From: UBA7328 sp002471345
GTDB lineage: Bacteria > Bacteroidota > Bacteroidia > Chitinophagales > Saprospiraceae
Direction of reading: 5' to 3'
Length of the DNA stretch: 64,000 nt
Assembly (NCBI GenBank): GCA_964011275.1
Contig: CAXGOB010000001.1
Span: 155,014 to 219,013 of the forward strand
Below are positions 53,303 through 63,528 of the stretch, piece after piece. Within the stretch, counting starts at the first letter, position 1; each line of letters opens with the position of its first letter. The position numbers were made by a program, and so were the translations under genes. The notes below the pieces were generated by a model that was given only the letters and a program-made list of their open reading frames with translations, searched no databases and was not told the DNA's origin.

Positions 53303-55228
53303 ATGATAAATATTACTCTTCCTGATGGTTCTAAGAGACAATATGATGCAAATGTTACAGCCATGGATGTAGCAAAAAGTATCAGTGAAGGATTAGCTAG
53401 AAATGTACTTTCTGCCACAGTAAATAATGAGGTATGGGATGCTAACAGACCTATTGAAAAGGACTCCTCTCTTAAGCTTCATACCTGGAATGATAAAGAA
53501 GGAAAATCAACCTTCTGGCACAGCTCTGCCCACCTTTTTGCAGAAGCAGTAGAAGCTCTTTACCCAGGCACTAAATTTGGAATTGGTCCTTCTATTGAAA
53601 AAGGGTTTTATTATGATATTGATACTGGTGATATTCAGTTAAGCACTAATGATTTTCAAAAGATCGAAAAGAAAATGATTGAGCTTGCTAGAGAGAAAAA
53701 TGAATATGTAAGAAAAGACATTTCTAAATCTGATGCTATCGCTTACTTTAAAGAGAAAAACGATGAATATAAATTGGAATTACTTGAAGGGTTAGATGAT
53801 GGCTCTATTACTTTTTATACTCAAGGTAATTTCACTGACCTTTGTCGAGGCCCACACATTCCTTCTACAGCTCCTATCAAAGCTATAAAATTGATGAAAG
53901 TAGCTGGAGCATATTGGAGAGGTGATGAAAAACGGAAACAACTCACTCGAATCTATGGTATAACCTTTCCTAAGCAAAAAGAACTCACTGAATATCTAGA
54001 ATTATTAGAAGAAGCTAAAAAAAGAGATCATAGAAAACTAGGCACAGAGATGGAGCTGTTCATGTTTTCTGAAAAGGTGGGTTCAGGACTTCCGTTGTGG
54101 TTGCCAAAGGGCACACAAGTGAGAGAACGACTTCAGAATTTTCTTAAAGAAGAGCAAGAAAAGAGAGGATATGAAATGGTCGTCACTCCACATATCGGAC
54201 ATAAAAATTTGTACATCACATCAGGTCACTATGCTAAGTATGGAGAAGATAGTTTCCAACCCATCCATACGCCAAAGGAAGACGAAGAATTTTTACTTAA
54301 GCCAATGAATTGTCCGCACCATTGTGAAATCTATGGTGTGCGACCTCGATCATACAAAGAGTTGCCACTAAGAATAGCAGAATTTGGAACAGTATACAGA
54401 TATGAGCAGTCTGGTGAACTGCATGGTCTATCAAGAGTAAGAGGGTTTACTCAAGATGATGCCCACATATTTTGCACCCCTGATCAATTGAAAGCTGAGT
54501 TTTTAAATGTCCTTGACCTCACTGAAACAGTCTTGAAAAAAATGGGCTTTGAATCGTACACGGCTCAAATTTCACTGAGAGACCCAGAGAATCCTGAAAA
54601 ATATATTGGAAGTGACGAAAATTGGGAGATTGCTCAGGCAGCAATTATTGATGCCTGTAGTGAAGTAGAGTTAGAAACTGTAACAGAATTAGGGGAAGCA
54701 GCATTTTATGGTCCCAAATTAGATTTTATGATCAAAGATGCACTGGGAAGGTCTTGGCAATTAGGCACCATACAAGTAGATTATACTTTGCCCGAAAGAT
54801 TTGAGCTCGAATATACAGGCTCTGATAATCAGGCTCATCGTCCCGTAATGATCCACAGAGCTCCTTTTGGTTCGCTTGAACGATTTATGAGTATTTTGAT
54901 AGAACATACAGGTGGTAACTTTCCGCTATGGCTTACTCCAGATCAATTTGCTATTCTTCTCATTAGTGATAAATTTCAAGGTTTTGCAGAAGAACTACAA
55001 CGCGGCCTTGCTAAACATGATATCCGCGGATATATCGATGATAGATCAGAATCAATGGGCAAAAAAATCAGAGATAATGAAATTAAAAAAGTGCCTTACA
55101 TGATCATTATTGGTGAAAAAGAAGTCAATGCCAATATGCTTAATGTTAGAAAACATGGTGGTGAAGATTTAGGGAGTATGTCTTTGGACCAATTTATTGA
55201 ACACTTCAATGAAGAGCTTGGCAATTAA
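53303..55228 (+). CDS. thrS: Threonine--tRNA ligase
   Basis: 641 aa from ATG (a TTG two codons upstream is possible). Domain order is normal: TGS domain (INITLPDGSKRQYDANVTA), editing domain with HSSAHLFAEAVEALYPG, catalytic core with MNCPHHCEIYG and motif 3 HRAPFGSLERFMSILIEH, and a C-terminal anticodon domain. In many Bacteroidota thrS is followed by infC-rpmI-rplT; here it is followed by convergent PH-domain genes. Confidence 0.98.
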   Translation: MINITLPDGSKRQYDANVTAMDVAKSISEGLARNVLSATVNNEVWDANRPIEKDSSLKLHTWNDKEGKSTFWHSSAHLFAEAVEALYPGTKFGIGPSIEKGFYYDIDTGDIQLSTNDFQKIEKKMIELAREKNEYVRKDISKSDAIAYFKEKNDEYKLELLEGLDDGSITFYTQGNFTDLCRGPHIPSTAPIKAIKLMKVAGAYWRGDEKRKQLTRIYGITFPKQKELTEYLELLEEAKKRDHRKLGTEMELFMFSEKVGSGLPLWLPKGTQVRERLQNFLKEEQEKRGYEMVVTPHIGHKNLYITSGHYAKYGEDSFQPIHTPKEDEEFLLKPMNCPHHCEIYGVRPRSYKELPLRIAEFGTVYRYEQSGELHGLSRVRGFTQDDAHIFCTPDQLKAEFLNVLDLTETVLKKMGFESYTAQISLRDPENPEKYIGSDENWEIAQAAIIDACSEVELETVTELGEAAFYGPKLDFMIKDALGRSWQLGTIQVDYTLPERFELEYTGSDNQAHRPVMIHRAPFGSLERFMSILIEHTGGNFPLWLTPDQFAILLISDKFQGFAEELQRGLAKHDIRGYIDDRSESMGKKIRDNEIKKVPYMIIIGEKEVNANMLNVRKHGGEDLGSMSLDQFIEHFNEELGN

Positions 55229-55229
55229 A

Positions 55230-56729
55230 TTACATCCAAGCCTTCTTGCTTCTTTCTACCTCATACAGTAATTTATCCATAAGTGCCGCTGCTCTCTGTT
55301 CAGAGATAAATGGTATTTCGAGTGAGCCTGCAGCTGTATATATACGAAGAGATGCCAATTTTCTCCTCCACTGATAAGGGCTTTGAGTCATCGCTACATT
55401 CTGGATCTTAAAGGTAGGCATGAGCAAATGGCTAAAGCCTAATCCTCCACCTGATATTTGTAATTGATCAGAATTAATTGAATACTTCTTCTTTTTATAA
55501 CTTAACCATGTTATATAGGTGGCATAAATCATTATAGCTGTTAAGACAATAGCTGTTTTAATCCGGTAGAAATACAAATTAACGGCGATTGCAATACTAA
55601 ACAATCCAATTATCCATCTGAAGGAATAATAGAAATAATGAATAGACACACTTTCGAAGCTCTGTGCATAATTCAACTTCCCTAGCCATTCTTTTTTGAC
55701 AAAATCAATTTTGTCTTCTGTGCATCCAGGAATTTTAAAATTATTTTTCACTTTTTGCTTAACTGCATTTGCTCCGGCCTGCTGAAATGATAACTTATGA
55801 AAACCGAGTAATCGTTGAAGTATATTTTGACCCCAACTGATATATTGAATTTTTTTATCTACCGCTGCTACTTCTTTCCTGGTCAACAATCCCTGATTCA
55901 ACTGAAATTTATCTTCATTTCTGAAAAAAGTCAGGTTTGCATGATTTAAAAATGTCGTCACTATGGAATACAAAACAGAAAAGACTATCAATAAAAAGGC
56001 AATAATTATTGACTGTAAAAAAGAACGGTCTTCTAAAAAGGTATAAATGTTTTTGAAAATATCCTGTGGGTCTAAGTCTAACTGCCAGGAATATGCAAAT
56101 GAAGAAAATATCAATCCAATTATAAGTCCTACGGGTTTGAAATGATTTTGAGTAAGACCTATTTTGAAAAGATCTGAGGTGGATAACGTAAGTATATTTT
56201 CTACTTCCTCTAGATTTTCATCCCCGTCCAAAACAGTATCTGAAACCTCTTTCTTTTTACGCTTTAGTATTTCACTTCTTAGCTTTTTTGCATTCTCCAG
56301 AGAAAGGGCATCAATCTGAATTTCTTTTTCTCCTGAGCCTGCTGTATCTATAGCTACCTCTGCGACATTGAGCATTTGATGGAGAAAATTTTGTTTAAAA
56401 TTCACAGATTGAATGCGCTCATATGGAACGTTTATATCGGATTTCTTGAGTATACCTTTTTTGATAACCAATTCTGTGTCCGTAAGGCTATAATAGTACC
56501 TGAAGTATGCTATCACCGACCAAATTGTCGAAAAAACACCCATTCCTGCCGCGGCTAATTCCCATGTTTCCCAACCACCAGTGGAAGATCCTCGCCCCAT
56601 AACGATGGGGATGATAAGAATCCATGCCTGTCCTACAAATGCTCTTAAAAATTTAAGGACAATAAAGATTATTGCCAATATAGATTGGCGCTGAGGAATG
56701 GAAAAGTCTATGGCTTCATTCTTCTTCAT
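55230..56729 (-). CDS. Membrane protein with three bacterial PH (bPH2/YdbT-like) domains
   Basis: 499 aa. Three bPH2 units separated by helix pairs: about 70-155 (YSLTDTELVIKKGILKK, YERIQSVNFKQN), about 268-350 (NEDKFQLNQGLLTRKEVAAV, KIQYISWGQN) and about 415-490 (YSINSDQLQISGGGLGFSHL, KIQNVAMTQSPYQWRRKLAS). This is the YdbT layout. Overlaps the preceding single-PH gene by 14 bp, so the two form one unit. YdbS/YdbT-type pairs are linked to envelope stress or defence against membrane-active peptides in other bacteria; the role here is unproven. Confidence 0.92.
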   Translation of the reverse strand: MKKNEAIDFSIPQRQSILAIIFIVLKFLRAFVGQAWILIIPIVMGRGSSTGGWETWELAAAGMGVFSTIWSVIAYFRYYYSLTDTELVIKKGILKKSDINVPYERIQSVNFKQNFLHQMLNVAEVAIDTAGSGEKEIQIDALSLENAKKLRSEILKRKKKEVSDTVLDGDENLEEVENILTLSTSDLFKIGLTQNHFKPVGLIIGLIFSSFAYSWQLDLDPQDIFKNIYTFLEDRSFLQSIIIAFLLIVFSVLYSIVTTFLNHANLTFFRNEDKFQLNQGLLTRKEVAAVDKKIQYISWGQNILQRLLGFHKLSFQQAGANAVKQKVKNNFKIPGCTEDKIDFVKKEWLGKLNYAQSFESVSIHYFYYSFRWIIGLFSIAIAVNLYFYRIKTAIVLTAIMIYATYITWLSYKKKKYSINSDQLQISGGGLGFSHLLMPTFKIQNVAMTQSPYQWRRKLASLRIYTAAGSLEIPFISEQRAAALMDKLLYEVERSKKAWM

Positions 56730-57246
56730 CAGCTGCTGTCTTACCTAATACATACTCCTTTATATTATGAGCCTTTTGGGGAGGAATTCCAGGAATGCTC
56801 ATATCGCTAGAACTTCCTCCTGCTGTAAATATGCGTAATACACTAAGATCAAACATCCTTTGAATGGGTCCTTGCGTGACTTCAGCATGTTGGATTCTAT
56901 TAAAAGGAATTACAGTTTTATGTCTCCAGAGTAATCCAGATTGATACAATATATCTTTTTCACGTAGTGCATATTTCTTTTTCTTGAAACCGAAATAGGT
57001 CAATAAAAAACTAGAAATAACAATTAGAATAATAATTATGGGTGCAATTATTTTAAGAAATCCAGGCAATTTATCAACTAGAAAAAACCAAGCTGTACCT
57101 CCACTTACCAGAATAATCAACCAAAAAATGAGATTGCTTATCATTTTCGCGGTGAGATAATCTTTGTGAAGTTCATTGAGATTTAATGTCTCTAAAGAAG
57201 GAAGAACATCTACATCGATTTGAGAATTTGTAAAAGGATCTTCCAT
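56716..57246 (-). CDS. Membrane protein with one bacterial PH (bPH2/YdbS-like) domain
   Basis: 176 aa. Two central membrane helices (about 35-55 and 63-85) and one C-terminal bPH2 domain (YALREKDILYQSGLLWRHK, FNRIQHAEVTQGPIQRMFDL, ending IPPQKAHNIKEYVLGK). It is the YdbS-like partner of the three-PH protein encoded next, with a 14-bp overlap. Lies 12 bp after ileS on the same strand. Confidence 0.92.
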   Translation of the reverse strand: MEDPFTNSQIDVDVLPSLETLNLNELHKDYLTAKMISNLIFWLIILVSGGTAWFFLVDKLPGFLKIIAPIIIILIVISSFLLTYFGFKKKKYALREKDILYQSGLLWRHKTVIPFNRIQHAEVTQGPIQRMFDLSVLRIFTAGGSSSDMSIPGIPPQKAHNIKEYVLGKTAADEEE

Positions 57247-57258
57247 ACATATTAATCT

Positions 57259-60200
57259 TTATGATTTTTTGATAGTTATTTGGGCATTAATAGCATCAGT
57301 CAATTCAAACGACTCAGCACTATCAATATTCTTAGACATAGAAATAGAATCAGCTAGCACTTCATTGCTTATAAACTTCTCAAAGTCTATGACAGCTTTC
57401 TCTACCTCCGCGCCACCATCTAAAGATACATGAATACGATCTGTCACATTATAATCATTAGACTTTCGCATATTTTGTATTCGATTAATAATCTCCTTTG
57501 CAATACCTTCAGAAACTAAGTCATCAGTTAAAATAACATCTAACGCTACAGTGATCTCCTTATCTGTCGCTACTTGTAATCCAGGCACGTCATCTGTGGT
57601 AATCACAAAATCTTCTAAACTCAAATTATACATTTCTCCTTCTATACTCAGGGAATACTCATTGGTTTTCTCAATACTGGAAATATCATCCTGATTCATC
57701 GTGTTGATGGCAGCAACTGCAGCCTTCATGTTTTTCCCCAATCGCTTTCCTAATGTCTTAAAATTAGGTTTGATCTTTTTATTGATTATTCCAGTAGTAT
57801 CAGTAATATATTCTATCTCTTTGATATTCACTTCAGAAAGTATTAAAGCCTTCACTGCTTCTATTTGCTCTTGAAACTTTGCATCTAAGATTGGTATGAT
57901 TACCTTTTTAAGAGGCTGTCGCACTCTTATTTTTTCCTTTTTTCGTAAAGATAGAATCAATGAACTTATACGTTGCGCATAGTCCATTCTCTCTTCTAGG
58001 TCCTTATTAATCGCATTTTCATTCACTTCTGGAATAAAGGCTAAATGGACACTTCTGTGAGACTCTTTGCGTGTTACTTCATTTAAGTTTTTATATAACC
58101 AATCACCAAAAAATGGAGCAATAGGAGACATCAATTTTGAAACAGTAATTAAACAATGATATAATGTTTGGTAGGCAGCTTTCTTGTCATTAGTATACTC
58201 GCCTTTCCAAAATCTCCTTCTGCTTAGCCTAACATACCAATTGCTTAAATGGTCTTCAACAAATGACTGAATCTTCCTTCCTGCATATGATGGTTCATAA
58301 TCAGTATAATCAGCATCAACTTCTTTTATAAGTGTATTGAGAAGAGAAATAACCCATCTATCAATTTCAGACCTTTCATTCAGAGGAATTTCTTCTTCGC
58401 TGTATACAAATCCATCAATATTAGCATAAAGTGTGAAAAATGAATAGGTGTTATATAGTGTCCCTAAAAATTTACGCCTCACCTCATCCACACCACTCAA
58501 ATCAAATTTCAAGTTGTCCCAAGGTTGAGCATTTGTCATCATATACCACCTTGTAGCATCCGCTCCATATTCCTTTAATGTTGAAAAGGGGTCAACAACA
58601 TTTCCTAGCCTCTTTGACATCTTCACCCCATTCTTATCTAAGACTAAGCCAGTAGAAACCACATTTTTAAAAGAAACATTATCCTTCACCATTGCGGCAA
58701 TAGCATGAAGTGAATAAAACCATCCTCTTGTCTGGTCCACTCCTTCGCAGATAAAATCGGCCGGGAAAAGGCCTTCCAAATTGTCTGTACTGAATGGATA
58801 ATGCCACTGAGCATAAGGCATTGCCCCAGAGTCAAACCAAACATCAATGAGGTCCGCTTCTCTTTTCATTTCCTTGCCACTGTCAGAAACTAAAGTGACC
58901 CTGTCTATGTAAGGTTTGTGTAAATCTTCAGGCACCTCTTGATTCATATCCAATTTCTCATTTGCTTTTTGGATTTCTTCTGCCAACTGTGCAATTGATC
59001 CAATACAAATTTCTTCACCTCCATCTTCCGTTCTCCAGATTGGTAATGGTGTCCCCCAAAACCTCGACCTACTCAGATTCCAATCCTGTAGATTTTCCAA
59101 CCAATTACCAAACCGCTTTTCTCCTGTATGAGTAGGTTTCCAATTAATCGTATTATTCAACTCTACCATCCTCTCTTTTCGAGCCGATGCCTTTACAAAC
59201 CAACTGTCTAATGGGTAATACAAAATCGGCTTATCTGTCCTCCAGCAATGTGGATAATTGTGTTTGTATTTTTGTACGTTAAAAGCTTTGTTGTCTGTTT
59301 TAAGCTTTATTGCAATATCTACATTAACATCTTTATAGCCTTCTTCATCACGATAGTCCTTCACATAACGTCCAGAAAAATCAATCACTTCATCCACAAA
59401 TTTTCCTTGCTTATCTACCAATGTCAATGACCCTATTCCATTCTTTTTACCAACCCTCATGTCATCTCCACCAAACGACGGGGCAATATGTACAATACCA
59501 GTACCGTCTTCTGTAGAAACAAAATCTCCAATGATCACTCTGAACGCGTCACCATCATTAGGTTCAGCATATGGCATCAATTGTTCATAATCCACATTTT
59601 CTAAATCAGCCCCTACATACTCGCCTACAATTGTAGCGGGTATAATTTTATCATTTGAATCAAAAGTTTCACAACTTACTTCCCATTGTTCTGATTTAAA
59701 CCACTTTCCTTTGAGCGCGTCTGCTAGGACTACACTTACGGACTCTTTCGTATATGGATTAAAAGTTTTGACTTTGACATAATTGATTTTTTTGCCTACT
59801 GCCAAAGCTGTGTTAGAAGGAAGAGTCCATGGTGTGGTAGTCCATGCTATTATTCGAACATCTTCATCTTCACTATCAAAGAGAAAAGTTGATTTATCAT
59901 TCTTTATCACTTTAAATTGTGCTACAGCAGTAGTATCACTTACTTCTTGATACGCTCCTGGCATATTCAGTTCATGAGAACTTAACCCTGTTCCTGCTGC
60001 GGGAGAATAAGGTTGAATAGTATAGCCCTTATACATCAATCCTTGATCATACAAGTTTTTTAGTAACCACCATATACTTTCTATATACTCCTTCTCAAAT
60101 GTGATGTATGGATTGTCTAAATCTGCCCAATAACCCATCTTTCGAGTTAGGTCATCCCACATGTCTTTAAATTGTAAGACAGTTTTTCGGCACTCTTCAT

Positions 60201-60552
60201 TGTACTGCTCTACAGTAATTTTTGTTCCAATATCCTCTTTTGTAATACCCAACTCCTTTTCTACCTTCAATTCTACAGGAAGACCATGAGTGTCCCATCC
60301 TCCTTTTCTGTCCACTTTTTTTCCTTTCATCGTGTGGTAACGACAAAAGAGATCCTTGACCGTACGAGCCATTACATGGTGAATTCCAGGCTTCCCATTT
60401 GCAGAAGGGGGCCCTTCATAAAAAACAAAAGTATTGTCATCTGGTCTCTCACTGATGCTCTTTTGAAATATCTTTTCACTTTCCCAAAAGGATTGAATCT
60501 CCTTGTCTATGGCAGGTAAGTCTAGTCCTTTGAATTCGCGGTATTTCGCCAT
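57259..60552 (-). CDS. ileS: Isoleucine--tRNA ligase
   Basis: 1097 aa. Class I synthetase with YEGPPSANGKPGIHHVMAR (HIGH-type), the CP1 editing insert (AWTTTPWTLPSNTALAVGK), GVDQTRGWFYSLH, KMSKRLGNVVDP, and a long C-terminal anticodon region. The length suits the eukaryote-like type-2 IleRS, which lacks the C-terminal zinc finger and is often mupirocin-resistant. Charges tRNA-Ile. First gene of the minus-strand set with the PH genes. Confidence 0.97.
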   Translation of the reverse strand: MAKYREFKGLDLPAIDKEIQSFWESEKIFQKSISERPDDNTFVFYEGPPSANGKPGIHHVMARTVKDLFCRYHTMKGKKVDRKGGWDTHGLPVELKVEKELGITKEDIGTKITVEQYNEECRKTVLQFKDMWDDLTRKMGYWADLDNPYITFEKEYIESIWWLLKNLYDQGLMYKGYTIQPYSPAAGTGLSSHELNMPGAYQEVSDTTAVAQFKVIKNDKSTFLFDSEDEDVRIIAWTTTPWTLPSNTALAVGKKINYVKVKTFNPYTKESVSVVLADALKGKWFKSEQWEVSCETFDSNDKIIPATIVGEYVGADLENVDYEQLMPYAEPNDGDAFRVIIGDFVSTEDGTGIVHIAPSFGGDDMRVGKKNGIGSLTLVDKQGKFVDEVIDFSGRYVKDYRDEEGYKDVNVDIAIKLKTDNKAFNVQKYKHNYPHCWRTDKPILYYPLDSWFVKASARKERMVELNNTINWKPTHTGEKRFGNWLENLQDWNLSRSRFWGTPLPIWRTEDGGEEICIGSIAQLAEEIQKANEKLDMNQEVPEDLHKPYIDRVTLVSDSGKEMKREADLIDVWFDSGAMPYAQWHYPFSTDNLEGLFPADFICEGVDQTRGWFYSLHAIAAMVKDNVSFKNVVSTGLVLDKNGVKMSKRLGNVVDPFSTLKEYGADATRWYMMTNAQPWDNLKFDLSGVDEVRRKFLGTLYNTYSFFTLYANIDGFVYSEEEIPLNERSEIDRWVISLLNTLIKEVDADYTDYEPSYAGRKIQSFVEDHLSNWYVRLSRRRFWKGEYTNDKKAAYQTLYHCLITVSKLMSPIAPFFGDWLYKNLNEVTRKESHRSVHLAFIPEVNENAINKDLEERMDYAQRISSLILSLRKKEKIRVRQPLKKVIIPILDAKFQEQIEAVKALILSEVNIKEIEYITDTTGIINKKIKPNFKTLGKRLGKNMKAAVAAINTMNQDDISSIEKTNEYSLSIEGEMYNLSLEDFVITTDDVPGLQVATDKEITVALDVILTDDLVSEGIAKEIINRIQNMRKSNDYNVTDRIHVSLDGGAEVEKAVIDFEKFISNEVLADSISMSKNIDSAESFELTDAINAQITIKKS

Positions 60553-60668
60553 GTATGTAGATGTAAAAATTGAATTGGCGAATATCGGGATTTATAAGAT
60601 AAAAGGACGTCTAATATTAAATCTACAGGCTTTGAAAAGCTTAAGCACCATCTAGTTTCTATTCTACT

Positions 60669-61163
60669 CTATCCCTTTTTCTTTTTACTATCCTTCATCA
60701 CATCAATGATCAAAACTATGGTTAGAACCAAAGCGTCATCATGACCATCATCAATCTTGACATGATAGGTGTCGACAAATGAAGGAAAATTCTTAGATAC
60801 TGATGCGAACTTTTCCTCTCCTTTATAAAAGTCATACTCCATTCCCCAGAAGTTTCCTTTGACATAAAAAGCATCAGAATCTTGAAGGGATTCAATAAAT
60901 ATTTCAGGAGGTATAGAAACACGGTTCTTAAAAAGACGATATGCTGGATCTCCATTTTCATGAATGAAAAAATTCTGTTTCCATGAAAACAGCTGTCTAT
61001 GAAACTCATAAGTGACATTTCCTAAAGAATCTGCTAATGATGTGTGCTTTCTAAATGAAAATGGCTTGCCCTTGGCCATATATTCTTCATGTCCTTGATC
61101 ATCAGTAATGATATATTTTCCACCAATAGCAAATGGCTTTTGCTCAATTTTATAATGTTTCAT
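60669..61163 (-). CDS. LURP-one-related (LOR) family protein
   Basis: 164 aa, a single twelve-strand LOR/tubby-like barrel: YKIEQKPFAIGGKYIITDDQG, the turn LADSLGNVTYEFHRQLFSWKQNFFI, GMEYDFYKGEEKFASVSKNFPSFVDTYHVKI and a final hydrophobic helix LVLTIVLIIDVM. LOR proteins are known from plants and many bacteria and may bind membrane lipids or phosphoinositides; the bacterial role is unclear. Lies between ileS and metG. Confidence 0.9.
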   Translation of the reverse strand: MKHYKIEQKPFAIGGKYIITDDQGHEEYMAKGKPFSFRKHTSLADSLGNVTYEFHRQLFSWKQNFFIHENGDPAYRLFKNRVSIPPEIFIESLQDSDAFYVKGNFWGMEYDFYKGEEKFASVSKNFPSFVDTYHVKIDDGHDDALVLTIVLIIDVMKDSKKKKG

Positions 61164-61237
61164 AAGGGAATATTGGAAAATGAATAATAGCTAAAGTACT
61201 TTGAAGAAAATAGATCAAGAAGCGTAATCACTACTTT

Positions 61238-63376
61238 TTATCGTACCACCATTCCATTCGGGAATGAGCCTTCAGCAGAAACAAAAGTCAATTTCCCATT
61301 TTCATCTTCCGCTAAAAGAATCATTCCCTGTGACATTACACCTCGAAGTTTCTTAGGGGCCAAATTAGCGACTACCATGATTTGTTTGCCAGGAAGTTCA
61401 TCTGTTTGGTAATGTTCGGCTATACCAGAAACAATTGTGCGTTGCTCAAACCCCAAATCTACCTCTAACTTCAATAGCTTATCAGTCTTTTCTACTTTCT
61501 CAGCAGTAAGTATTGTTGCTGTACGAAAGTCTAACTTCATGAAGTCATTGAACTCAATATTCTCTTTCAGAGGAATATGTTTTGACTGCTCTTCATTACC
61601 TTCTTCCGACTCTACCAGTTTCGCCTTCTCCGTTTCTATCATTTCATCTGGTATCCTAGAAAAAAGGTGAGTAGCTTTTTTAATTTGATGCCCTTCGTTG
61701 ATTAATAACTCTCCTTCGCACAATTGATCTAACATTGACACTAAAGAGCCATTATCTATGTCATGATTAAGACCCAATTGATCCCTCATCCTATTCGAGG
61801 CATTTGGCAAAAATGGTCTTATACAAACACTTAGGACAGTTACAATCTGGAGAGATAGGTTCATCACCACTTTTACCAATTCTTCATCTTCTTTTATTGC
61901 TTTCCACGGCTCATTGAGTTGAAGAAGTTGATTTCCATTTTGGCTTATCTTTAAAACCATTTGAAGCGCACTTCTAAAATTGAAGTCTCTTATATTCTGA
62001 TTAAGTTCATGAACGGCATCATGGAGAATAAGAAGTTCTGACTCATGAAAACCTGCTAAATCATCCTCCTCATAAGGTGATTCAAACATGATATTTGGGT
62101 CAAATTCAGGCACTTTGCCATCATAATACTTATGAGTAAGTACGATAACTCTATTAACAAAGTTGGCGAGATTATTCACCAATTCATTATTTACAGAATC
62201 TTGAAATGATTGCCATGTGAATTCGCTGTCTTTCTGCTCAGGCATGATTTTGATCATGTGATACCTGAGTTCATCAATTCTGTCTGGATAAATTTCAGCA
62301 TATTCATTTACCCACACTGCCCAATTTTTAGAAGTTGAAATCTTATTCCCTTCCAGATTTACAAATTGATTAGCGGGGACATTTATAGGTAGATTGTATC
62401 CTCCATGAGCTTTAAGAATAGCAGGAAAAATAAGGCAGTGAAAAACAATATTGTCCTTTCCAATAAAATGAATCAAAGCTGTATCGTCACTTTTCCAGTA
62501 TGTCTCCCAGTCCTTTCCATTGTCTTGTGCCCATTGTTTAGTGGCAGAAATGTAGCCTATTGGGGCATCAAGCCAGACATAGAGTTTTTTTCCCTCACTT
62601 CCTTGAACTTCTTCAGGCACATCAACTCCCCAGTCCAAATCTCTAGTCATAGACCTTGGCACTAATCCACCATCTAGCCAACTTTTGCACTGACCTAAAA
62701 CATGGTTTTTCCATTTAGAAGGATCATGATACTCTTCACCATCAATAGTGCCGTCTGAAATCCACTCCTTTAACCAATTTTCATATTTATCCAAGGGAAG
62801 ATACCAGTGCTTTGTTGATTTTAAGATTGGTTTTGCTCCAGACAGGGTTGACAATGGATTGATCAGTTCAGTAGGGCTCAAGCTGCTACCACAGTTTTCA
62901 CACTGATCTCCATAAGCATCTTTTTTACCACATTTAGGACATTCTCCTTTGATATATCTATCTGCTAAAAACTGTTTAGCCTCATCGTCATAGTATTGAT
63001 CCGATTCCTTTTCTATAAACTCTCCTTTATCGTACAACATCTTGAAAAAGTCCTGAGATGTTTCATGATGAATTGGTTCAGAGGTGCGATGATATATGTC
63101 AAATGATATATTCATCTGTTCAAAGGCCTTTTCAAAGAGAGTATGATACTTATCAATGATTTCTTTGGGAGTTGTATTTTCTTTTAAAGCTTTAATAGTA
63201 ATCGCAGCACCATGTTCATCTGATCCACATACCCATACCACATCCTTATCCATCATTCTTAAAAACCTCACATAAACATCTGCAGACAGATATGCTCCCG
63301 CTAGATGACCAATATGTAATGGACCATTGGCATAAGGAAGTGCAGATGTGATGAGATATCGTGACGGATTGTTCAT
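61238..63376 (-). CDS. metG: Methionine--tRNA ligase
   Basis: 712 aa from ATG. Class I synthetase with PYANGPLHIGHLAGAYLS, a zinc knuckle region (CPKCGKKDAYGDQCENC), the KMSKS variant KISTS, and a helical anticodon domain. A C-terminal tRNA-binding (EMAP/Trbp111-like) domain follows (FMKLDFRTATILTAEKVEKT, MVVANLAPKKLRGVMSQGM), which makes the enzyme dimeric. A -7 box TATTTTTG lies on the minus strand at 63403-63410. Confidence 0.98.
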   Translation of the reverse strand: MNNPSRYLITSALPYANGPLHIGHLAGAYLSADVYVRFLRMMDKDVVWVCGSDEHGAAITIKALKENTTPKEIIDKYHTLFEKAFEQMNISFDIYHRTSEPIHHETSQDFFKMLYDKGEFIEKESDQYYDDEAKQFLADRYIKGECPKCGKKDAYGDQCENCGSSLSPTELINPLSTLSGAKPILKSTKHWYLPLDKYENWLKEWISDGTIDGEEYHDPSKWKNHVLGQCKSWLDGGLVPRSMTRDLDWGVDVPEEVQGSEGKKLYVWLDAPIGYISATKQWAQDNGKDWETYWKSDDTALIHFIGKDNIVFHCLIFPAILKAHGGYNLPINVPANQFVNLEGNKISTSKNWAVWVNEYAEIYPDRIDELRYHMIKIMPEQKDSEFTWQSFQDSVNNELVNNLANFVNRVIVLTHKYYDGKVPEFDPNIMFESPYEEDDLAGFHESELLILHDAVHELNQNIRDFNFRSALQMVLKISQNGNQLLQLNEPWKAIKEDEELVKVVMNLSLQIVTVLSVCIRPFLPNASNRMRDQLGLNHDIDNGSLVSMLDQLCEGELLINEGHQIKKATHLFSRIPDEMIETEKAKLVESEEGNEEQSKHIPLKENIEFNDFMKLDFRTATILTAEKVEKTDKLLKLEVDLGFEQRTIVSGIAEHYQTDELPGKQIMVVANLAPKKLRGVMSQGMILLAEDENGKLTFVSAEGSFPNGMVVR

Positions 63377-63402
63377 AATAAACAAACTGGGATATTAATC
63401 GG

Positions 63403-63410
63403 CAAAAATA
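63403..63410 (-). promoter_or_regulatory. metG -7 promoter element TATTTTTG
   Basis: Perfect TAnnTTTG match on the minus strand, 27 bp upstream of the metG ATG. No recognisable -33 element. Confidence 0.5.
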
Positions 63411-63528
63411 GATATAGAAATTATATTAATAGTTAAATTTTAAATGTATTTTTTACGCTATAAAAATTAAATATTCAAATTTCTTGTAATTGGCAGAATC
63501 TCCTTCTCGTTCTCAACTGTTTCTTAAA

